NCBI GenBank assembly: GCA_900553705.1
Contig: USEK01000034.1
Location: 1 to 11,156 of the forward strand
Reading direction: 5' to 3'
Origin: an uncultured Collinsella sp.
GTDB taxonomy: Bacteria > Actinomycetota > Coriobacteriia > Coriobacteriales > Coriobacteriaceae
Length of the DNA stretch: 11,156 nt
Shown: positions 1 through 7,216 of the stretch, in pieces
How the letters are laid out: each line of letters begins with the position of its first letter
Numbering within the stretch: the first letter of the stretch is position 1
Notes under the pieces: generated by a model
What the model was told of the DNA's origin: nothing
The model's database searches: none
What the model saw: the letters and a program-made list of their open reading frames with translations, nothing else
Made by a program: the position numbers and the translations under genes

Positions 1-45
1 GATTCCTCTACGTCTCGTGGGCTCGGAGATGTGTATAAGAGACAG
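1..45 (+). other. Illumina Nextera adapter contamination (not genomic)
   Basis: Positions 12-45 match the Nextera transposase read-2 adapter, from GTCTCGTGGGCTCGG to the mosaic end AGATGTGTATAAGAGACAG. Positions 1-3 (GAT) match the end of the P7 oligo, and 4-11 (TCCTCTAC) match an 8-base i7 index, N712 of the original Nextera set as I recall it. The contig end is therefore untrimmed library adapter. Translations across it give the well-known artefact peptides MYKRQ and MCIRDR on the plus strand and VSYTHLRAHET on the minus strand; any protein starting with these is not real. Genomic sequence begins at 46. Confidence 0.98.
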
Positions 46-258
46 GTTGAAAGCGTGGGCATGGGCGTCGCGCTGCTGGCTCCATTCGCCTCGTTTGATC
101 CCGCTTCCCAGGTGGGGACGATTGGGTTCCTTGGGCGAGGGACGAACGCGATGCCTTTTGGAGAGGTCGTCGGCGCATCGGGCGCTCTGCTGGTGGTCTT
201 GGGCGCCGTATCTCCGTTGATGGTGCGCCTGAGTGTTCCAAAGATCGAAAGGGGATGA
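46..258 (+). CDS. ABC transporter permease, C-terminal fragment (cut by contig end)
   Basis: An open frame enters from the contig edge and ends at TGA 256-258, giving the last 70 residues of a protein. It contains a hydrophobic segment (APFASF region), a glycine-rich loop, and a final membrane helix (GASGALLVVLGAVSPLMV), then a short basic tail. It overlaps the next ATPase reading frame region, so the two are probably a permease-ATPase pair in one operon. By eye it aligns with the end of the permease half of the fused transporter at 1158-2972: VALLAPFASFDPASQVG matches LNLLPLAVFSPIEATGY, and the terminal helices also align. That supports an ABC-2-like permease. The apparent GTG start at 31 lies in adapter sequence and is false; the true start is not in the window. 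Confidence 0.7.
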   Translation, partial: VESVGMGVALLAPFASFDPASQVGTIGFLGRGTNAMPFGEVVGASGALLVVLGAVSPLMVRLSVPKIERG

Positions 259-263
259 TCTCG

Positions 264-1004
264 ATGATTGACCTTCAAACGCTGACGATCTCTTATGGAA
301 AGAAGGTGCTCGTAGATTCGGTGAACGCTGAGTTTGCCCCGGGTACGGTCTACGGTCTCGTCGCTCCGAACGGGCATGGAAAGACGACGTTGCTGCGTGC
401 GATGGCAGGTTTGCCGGGTCCTCGCGTGGACGGGAGCATCGTTCTGGATGAGGTGCAGGGTACGGGTGCGAGAGAGGTCCGTTCTATGATCTTCTATGCA
501 CCTGGTGAGGGGACGCTGCTGTATCCCGGATTGCGTGCGGAAGATCACCTCAAGATGGTTTGCGATATGTGGCCGCATGCTCGCGATATCGAAGAGATAG
601 TGGAACAAACGCAGATAGGCTAGTTCGCGAAGATGAGGATCCGCACTCTGAGCCAGGGCATGAAGCAGCAGCTTACCCTGGCGATTGCGTATGCGACGGG
701 CGCGCGGTACCTTCTATTAGATGAGCCCATGAACGCGCTCGACCCCAGCAGGGTGGACTTGCATTCCGAGATTCTCAGGAAGCTGGCCGATTCTGGTACG
801 TGCATCATCATGTCATCCCACATCTTGGATTCGGTCGATAGGCTGTGCGATGAGATTCTGTTTTTGAAGGATGGGAGGCTCATTAGAAGCATTCCGCAAG
901 ATGATGCTGCGCCGAAGTCTCCTGGATCCCATTTCGCAAAGCCTGCCGGACGCGCCGAGGGTGCGCTAAGCACGTATCGGCGACTCTACGAAAAGGGCGG
1001 GTAG
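264..1004 (+). pseudogene. ABC transporter ATP-binding protein interrupted by an in-frame amber codon
   Basis: Two open stretches lie in the same frame, separated only by TAG at 621-623 (codon 120 of 246). Together they make one complete ABC ATPase. Walker A APNGHGKTT is at residues 34-42, signature LSQGMKQQ at 129-136, Walker B YLLLDEP at 149-155, D-loop ALDP at 158-161 and the switch histidine of SSH at 186. I chose ATG 264 because AAAGGGG at 248-254 is correctly spaced for it; ATG 255 directly abuts that site. Alignment with the fused ATPase downstream (IGxFAKMRIRTLS against ISPYLDKPTRRLS) needs no gap, so a single codon was changed. Without readthrough, the first half keeps Walker A but loses the signature and Walker B. 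A re-start at ATG 633 would lack Walker A. It would have energised the upstream permease. Options are recent pseudogene, sequencing error, or amber readthrough. Confidence 0.8.
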
Positions 1005-1006
1005 AA

Positions 1007-1138
1007 ATGCAAGTTAAAAATCTATGTGGCCAATGTGATACCGTTGAACCCGCATATCGATACCGCTCAGCCATTCGCCTCGCCCCCGTCGCACGCATCT
1101 TCATTCGGTCTGTCATTATTAATCTAACGATGCTTTGA
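1007..1138 (+). CDS. Small ORF of 43 codons, function unknown and reality uncertain
   Basis: ATG 1007 lies two bases after the ATPase stop (TAG 1002-1004), with a G-rich AAAAGGG at 991-997 as a possible ribosome site, and runs to TGA 1136-1138. The product begins MQVKNLCGQCDTVEP, includes a CxxC pair at residues 7 and 10, and continues with a basic, hydrophobic second half. It has no clear signal peptide and I recognise no family. It fills most of the gap between the broken ATPase gene and the fused transporter. It could be a real small gene, the decayed 5' end of a lost gene of the first transporter operon, or chance. The downstream half of the gap (about 1112-1130) is AT-rich. Confidence 0.25.
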   Translation: MQVKNLCGQCDTVEPAYRYRSAIRLAPVARIFIRSVIINLTML

Positions 1139-1157
1139 GAAATGTAGGTGCTTCTAA

Positions 1158-2972
1158 ATGTACTGTCGACTTCTTCTCAAACTAATCCTAAGAGACAAGG
1201 CCGTATGGATTTGTACGCTCGTTCTCGCTGCAGCCTTTTCCGTCCCCATTGCGTTCAATTCACCCATCTACGGGCCCTTCTTTATGAAACAGGGCATGCA
1301 GAGCTTTGTCGACGCATTCAATACGCGCGCGCCCCAGGCCAGCGGCACAGACCTATCTCCAGAGCAGCAAAATGACGCGGAGCTTGCAAGATACGCGAAC
1401 GCCGCCCTCGCCGCCCAAACCGACGCCGCCTTTCTCGATTCTGCCGAGAGCTACTACGCGCTCATGGGCGAAGGCTTCCAATCCGGGTCCATCGTGGGAG
1501 ACCGAGAGACCAATGACGCAGGCCTCGCATATTGCCGTGCCCTGAGCAGCTCCGGCATCACGGATATCCCGGCCTCCGCAAACGACCTGCCATTCCTTTC
1601 CTTCCTGCCTTACGCCATTGCCACGGCGCCGTCTTTCCTTCCCTTCATCCCCTTCCTTCTCTCGTCGATACTCGTGCTCGGCGCCACAAGGCCCGGGACC
1701 CTGGCGGCAAAGGCGCCCGCGCCCAAATTCCGGCGCCTTATCCAGATCGTGTTTTCGATAATCGCCGCGGGGACCGCGATGCTCCTCGCCGGCCTCGCAC
1801 CCGGGGGCATTTACGCCTCGGTCCTAAACGGCTTCGGGCAAATTGGGTACCCGATCGCCTTCTTCCATGACGGCGCGCTTACCACCACGACCGCGGGAAA
1901 CGTCTTCACAGCCCTGCTTCTCGCGCTGCTTGCGGGCGGAACCTTGATATCCGTTTGCTCCGCCGTCCTATCGACCGCAACGAGGCGCGTCCTCGCGGGC
2001 CCCCTTACCTCCGCGCTGCTTGTCGCGGCCCCGGCATTCCCGTTACTGTCCGATTCGGCACTAGGGCATAACGCCGCGCTCAATCTCCTGCCGCTGGCCG
2101 TATTCTCGCCTATCGAGGCAACGGGTTACGTAGGATGCTTCCCGACAGAATTCATTGGCTCCGGTTCAGGCAGCGCATCGATGCTTGCCGTGGCCCTGGC
2201 ATACGTCGCGGTCTTTTTTGCGGTCGGCGCCGTTGCGACACGTTCCCCCAAACAGCCTGGACCCGCGAAAAAGCACCATGGGCTCGAGCTTCTAGACGCG
2301 AGCGTGGGATACGGGAGCACGACGATACTTTCAATCGGGTCGCTTTTCCTGAGCCCGGGAACGGCGGCGGGCCTCGTTGCTCCCAACGGCTCGGGGAAAA
2401 CCACCCTTCTTGAAGCGCTGTCGGGCCAATTTCCCACCCGCATCCGCTCGGGAAGCCTGGCGGCAGACGGAATCTGCCAACGTCGATCAGCCGAATTCGC
2501 AGAACTCGTCTACCTGAGCTCTTCGGGCAGCGCGGATCTCTACCCCACGCTATCGGCCCGCGAGCACCTCTCTTTCGTTAGGGAGGCGTGGAAATCGGCC
2601 GCCGACATCGACTCGCTCTGCGACTCCCTCGGAATCTCCCCATATCTCGACAAGCCGACCCGTAGACTCTCGACAGGAATGAAGCAGCAGGTAAAGCTTG
2701 CCATGGCGATAGCGACCGATTGCCCGTACCTCATCCTCGATGAACCGCTGAACGGCCTCGATCCGGGAAAGCGGAAAACCTCCTGCGACGCGATGCGCAG
2801 CGAGGTGGCGCGGGGACGCAGCGTGCTCATCTCAAGCCATCTGCTCGACGACCTGGCAGACCTCACCAACTCGTTCTACTTCATCGAAGCCGGCACGCTC
2901 GTGGAAAAGATCAAGTCGTCCTCGCAGACGCTCAAGCAGGAATACCTCGATACATACGATGGAGGTGAATGA
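1158..2972 (+). CDS. Fused ABC permease-ATPase (ABC-2-like exporter half-transporter)
   Basis: This 604-residue protein joins a membrane half to an ATPase half. The membrane half shows a helix at about 15-34, a large extracytoplasmic loop (35-143), then helices near 150-175, 193-215, 247-270, 279-298 and 340-362. The ATPase half starts near 374: Walker A APNGSGKTT 408-416, signature LSTGMKQQ 504-511, Walker B YLILDEP 524-530, D-loop GLDP 533-536 and switch histidine 561. All key residues are present. The permease-then-ATPase order with one long loop after helix 1 fits an exporter that would act as a dimer. The start ATG 1158 has only a modest AGGTG upstream (1146-1150). One base after its stop begins a gene for a secreted small protein, so export of, or immunity to, that protein is the likely role; this is inferred from context. 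The upstream broken pair is a probable split paralogue. Confidence 0.88.
   Translation: MYCRLLLKLILRDKAVWICTLVLAAAFSVPIAFNSPIYGPFFMKQGMQSFVDAFNTRAPQASGTDLSPEQQNDAELARYANAALAAQTDAAFLDSAESYYALMGEGFQSGSIVGDRETNDAGLAYCRALSSSGITDIPASANDLPFLSFLPYAIATAPSFLPFIPFLLSSILVLGATRPGTLAAKAPAPKFRRLIQIVFSIIAAGTAMLLAGLAPGGIYASVLNGFGQIGYPIAFFHDGALTTTTAGNVFTALLLALLAGGTLISVCSAVLSTATRRVLAGPLTSALLVAAPAFPLLSDSALGHNAALNLLPLAVFSPIEATGYVGCFPTEFIGSGSGSASMLAVALAYVAVFFAVGAVATRSPKQPGPAKKHHGLELLDASVGYGSTTILSIGSLFLSPGTAAGLVAPNGSGKTTLLEALSGQFPTRIRSGSLAADGICQRRSAEFAELVYLSSSGSADLYPTLSAREHLSFVREAWKSAADIDSLCDSLGISPYLDKPTRRLSTGMKQQVKLAMAIATDCPYLILDEPLNGLDPGKRKTSCDAMRSEVARGRSVLISSHLLDDLADLTNSFYFIEAGTLVEKIKSSSQTLKQEYLDTYDGGE
2961..2968 (+). 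promoter_or_regulatory. Strong ribosome binding site that sets the start of the secreted peptide gene
   Basis: GGAGGTGA sits inside the last codons of the fused transporter gene, five bases before ATG 2974. The in-frame ATG at 2959 lies upstream of this site and has no comparable signal, so 2974 is the better start. Confidence 0.85.
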
Positions 2973-2973
2973 C

Positions 2974-3318
2974 ATGAAACTATTTGAACAGCTGAAGTCC
3001 AATGCGTCGCGCATGGCTGTCTACGCCATCCTCGTGGCAACGGCTTTATGCGGAATCGCGGCACCCGTCTATGCGCTCAACGGGGAGAAAGGCGATGTCG
3101 AACCCGCGTACATGGCTTCGACGGTTAAGGACCGGTACAAAGCCTTCTCTGGAGACACGTTTTACGTAGCAGAGTACGACACGACCTACCGTCAGCTTCG
3201 CTACAACAAGGGCTACGACTATCTAGGCGCAGAGGCAATCAGCTATACGTCGGGTTGGTACCGCTCCAACTATGGACACATAACCCAGTTCAAGTGTAAC
3301 TACCGTGTGTACAACTAA
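2974..3318 (+). CDS. Secreted tyrosine-rich small protein, candidate bacteriocin-like peptide
   Basis: The 114-residue product has a classic Sec signal peptide: basic N-region (residues 1-13), hydrophobic core MAVYAILVATALCGIAA (14-30) and a likely signal peptidase I site after VYA (residue 34). The predicted mature part is 80 residues, with 13 tyrosines, one cysteine (mature position 74), a C-terminal SGWYRSNYGHITQFKCNYRV segment, and nearly balanced charge. No lipobox, LPxTG anchor or double-glycine leader is seen. It follows the fused ABC transporter by one base, has an excellent ribosome site, and is followed directly by a terminator, so it is the last gene of that operon. A Sec-secreted peptide beside an ABC permease/ATPase resembles lactococcin 972-type bacteriocin loci, but I could not match the mature sequence to that or any other family. 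A toxin, signal or surface protein are all possible. Confidence 0.8.
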   Translation: MKLFEQLKSNASRMAVYAILVATALCGIAAPVYALNGEKGDVEPAYMASTVKDRYKAFSGDTFYVAEYDTTYRQLRYNKGYDYLGAEAISYTSGWYRSNYGHITQFKCNYRVYN

Positions 3319-3332
3319 AGCAACCGGCCGGG

Positions 3333-3368
3333 ACGAGGGGTGACGCAAAAGCGTCGCCCCTCGTTTTT
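3333..3368 (+). terminator. Intrinsic terminator of the transporter/secreted-peptide operon
   Basis: ACGAGGGGTGACGC (3333-3346) pairs with GCGTCGCCCCTCGT (3351-3364) with one G-T wobble across an AAAA loop, followed by a run of T to 3368. It is 15 bases after the secreted-peptide stop codon. Confidence 0.93.
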
Positions 3369-3377
3369 AACCATGTC

Positions 3378-3396
3378 AACTGAACCTAGTTCAGTT
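3378..3396. promoter_or_regulatory. Perfect 8-bp inverted repeat, candidate operator
   Basis: AACTGAAC (3378-3385) and GTTCAGTT (3389-3396) are perfect inverted copies separated by CTA. The spacing and symmetry fit a dimeric repressor site (two half-sites about one helical turn apart). No T-run follows, so it is not an intrinsic terminator. Its regulator and target are unknown. It opens the 367-base gene-free stretch 3319-3685, which otherwise contains the terminator before it, an orphan GC hairpin, and the rpmE promoter and leader. Confidence 0.4.
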
Positions 3397-3459
3397 TGGT
3401 TGATTTCCGATCTCAGCCGAACACATTGAGCGGAAAGGCCGTTCCCGCAGTCAGTCGAA

Positions 3460-3499
3460 CGTCCCCGGGGCCCTTCTCAGGCCCCGGGGACGGCATTTT
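3460..3499 (+). terminator. GC-rich orphan hairpin, possible terminator with no gene before it
   Basis: CGTCCCCGGGGCC (3460-3472) pairs perfectly over 13 bases with GGCCCCGGGGACG (3480-3492) around loop CTTCTCA, and TTTT follows at 3496-3499. The T-run is short. The nearest gene on the plus strand already has its own terminator at 3333-3368, so this would end a short unannotated transcript, block readthrough into rpmE, or be left over from an earlier gene order. Confidence 0.5.
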
Positions 3500-3572
3500 C
3501 CCAGTTGAAGGAACGGTGGAGATGTGTTTCGATGGGTCAGATTCGTGTCGTTCCGAAAAGACCGTGAACCTT

Positions 3573-3601
3573 TTGTGGGACACGCGGCGCCGTGGTACCA
3601 T
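3573..3601 (+). promoter_or_regulatory. Probable housekeeping promoter of rpmE
   Basis: TTGTGG (3573-3578) and TACCAT (3596-3601) are separated by 17 bases and resemble -35 and -10 elements of the main sigma factor. Transcription would start near 3607-3609 and give a leader of about 78 bases. Called from consensus only. Confidence 0.5.
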
Positions 3602-3607
3602 AGCCGA

Positions 3608-3685
3608 GTTTGTTGTCTTGGTCGGAAACCAAGACGCCTTATGCGCTGATCGGTAACCAGCGCCTGACCAATAAGGAGTCCTACC
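3608..3685 (+). promoter_or_regulatory. Structured rpmE leader, probable L31 autoregulatory element
   Basis: Hairpin 1 pairs GTCTTGGT (3615-3622) with ACCAAGAC (3628-3635). Directly after it, CCTTATGCGCTG (3637-3648) pairs with CAGCGC (3658-3663) and ATAAGG (3671-3676), leaving a 7-base bulge at 3664-3670. The last strand contains most of the Shine-Dalgarno AAGGAG (3673-3678). The two hairpin tops share the motif TCGGWAACCA (3622-3631 and 3650-3659). The bulge GACCAA (3666-3671) could also pair with TTGGTC (3618-3623), opening a switch between folds. Leaders before L31 genes are known in several bacterial groups, including, as I recall, the Coriobacteria; the assignment here rests on position and folding by eye. 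Confidence 0.65.
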
Positions 3686-4099
3686 ATGAAGCAGGGTATC
3701 CATCCCCAGTATGTCGAGTGCACGGTGACGTGCTCCTGCGGCAACACCTTCAAGACGCACGCTACCGTGTCCGAGATGAAGGTCGAGCTTTGCAACGAGT
3801 GCCACCCGTTCTACACCGGCCAGCAGAAGTTCGTCGACACCGGTGGACGCGTCCAGCGCTTCGCCGACAAGTTCGGTGGCGCCGCTGCCGCCCAGCTCAA
3901 GAAGGCCGAGGAGGCCAAGGCTGCCAAGGCCGCCAAGGCTGCTGAGGCCGAGGCCGCTCGCAAGGCCGCCGCTGAGGCTAAGGCTGCCGAGAAGGCTAAG
4001 CGTGCTGCTAAGTTTGCCGAGGAGGCTGCCAAGCAGGCCGCAGAGGCTCCCGTCGAGGAGGCCGCTGCCGAGGCCGAGACCACCGAGGCTGCTGAGTAA
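3686..4099 (+). CDS. rpmE: 50S ribosomal protein L31 with a long Ala/Lys/Glu tail
   Basis: Residues 1-65 are bL31: MKQGIHPQY at the N-terminus, a zinc site of C16, C18, C36 and C39, then HPFYTGQQKFVDTGGRVQRF. This is the zinc-binding, cysteine-containing form. L31 binds the 50S central protuberance and bridges to the 30S subunit. The family is usually about 66-75 residues long, but this protein has 137. Residues 66-137 form a low-complexity Ala/Lys/Glu/Arg tail, probably helical, that becomes acidic at the end (PVEEAAAEAETTEAAE). The start is set by AAGGAG at 3673-3678. It is a single-gene unit with its own promoter, folded leader and terminator. The function of the tail is unknown. Confidence 0.96.
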   Translation: MKQGIHPQYVECTVTCSCGNTFKTHATVSEMKVELCNECHPFYTGQQKFVDTGGRVQRFADKFGGAAAAQLKKAEEAKAAKAAKAAEAEAARKAAAEAKAAEKAKRAAKFAEEAAKQAAEAPVEEAAAEAETTEAAE

Positions 4100-4136
4100 A
4101 TAGCTCGCCGCGGAACCGCTCGCATTCATGGCATGA

Positions 4137-4177
4137 GGGCCGTGCATCCATTTGGGTGCGCGGCCCTTTTTCTTTTT
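4137..4177 (+). terminator. Intrinsic terminator of rpmE
   Basis: GGGCCGTGCATCC (4137-4149) pairs with GGGTGCGCGGCCC (4154-4166), with G-T wobbles, around loop ATTT. TTTTTCTTTTT follows at 4167-4177. The hairpin top is nearly the same as that of the terminator at 8489-8517. Confidence 0.93.
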
Positions 4178-4191
4178 AAATTAGTGCAAAC

Positions 4192-4279
4192 TAACCTGTC
4201 CCCATGGCACCACATGGCAGAGAGGCGGCGTTTGCCCAGATAGACCTGCCAAAATTAACCTGTCCCATTGTGGCAGGTT
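4192..4279. repeat. Repeated TAACCTGTCCC motifs with inverted pairing, possible REP-like remnant
   Basis: TAACCTGTCCC occurs at 4192-4202 and again at 4256-4266. The second copy lies between ACCTGCCA (4244-4251) and TGGCAGGT (4271-4278), a perfect 8-bp inverted repeat with a 19-base loop. CATGGCA also occurs twice, near 4203-4209 and 4213-4219. The arrangement suggests a repetitive extragenic element or a decayed miniature element in the rpmE-secA gap. No transposase gene is present. Confidence 0.35.
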
Positions 4280-4298
4280 GGTCGTAGTTATTACGTGG

Positions 4299-4347
4299 CG
4301 GTCGAGCTCGACCGTATAGGCCGCGCCTTGTTTGGCTAAAGTACAAT
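4299..4347 (+). promoter_or_regulatory. secA upstream region: 16-bp palindrome and possible -10 box
   Basis: CGGTCGAGCTCGACCG (4299-4314) is a perfect 16-bp palindrome. TACAAT at 4342-4347 is a good -10 candidate, but no convincing -35 sits 16-19 bases upstream. If it is used, transcription would start near 4353, giving a leader of about 55 bases, and the palindrome would lie just upstream of the -35 region, where an activator or repressor could bind. A hairpin role is also possible. Confidence 0.35.
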
Positions 4348-4408
4348 CATCTGTGTTTAACTCGCCCGCAGCTGCACGGCGTGGGCTATGGCCAAAAAGG
4401 AAAACCAC

Positions 4409-7215
<2,807 letters not shown>

Positions 7216-7216
<1 letters not shown>

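Noticed and set aside
17..258. Apparent complete proteins starting at 17 and 31 (plus) and one at 8-241 (minus)
   Set aside because: All begin or end in adapter sequence. Only the frame continuing to 258 is real, and it is a fragment.
3396..3656. Plus-strand 86-codon frame before rpmE
   Set aside because: It spans the GC hairpin, the rpmE promoter and the leader hairpin, lacks a ribosome site, and its translation shows no protein-like pattern.
3615..3676. tRNA-like folding upstream of rpmE
   Set aside because: The two hairpins do not form a cloverleaf: there is no acceptor stem, no T-loop motif and no 7-base anticodon loop. The leader reading fits better.
3413..4147. Minus-strand 244-codon frame across the rpmE region
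   Set aside because: Its Gly/Leu/Ser repeats are the antisense image of the L31 tail, and its ends run through the rpmE leader and terminator.
4388..4408. Upstream in-frame start for secA (MAKKENH extension)
   Set aside because: No suitably placed Shine-Dalgarno, whereas ATG 4409 has AAGGA seven bases upstream.
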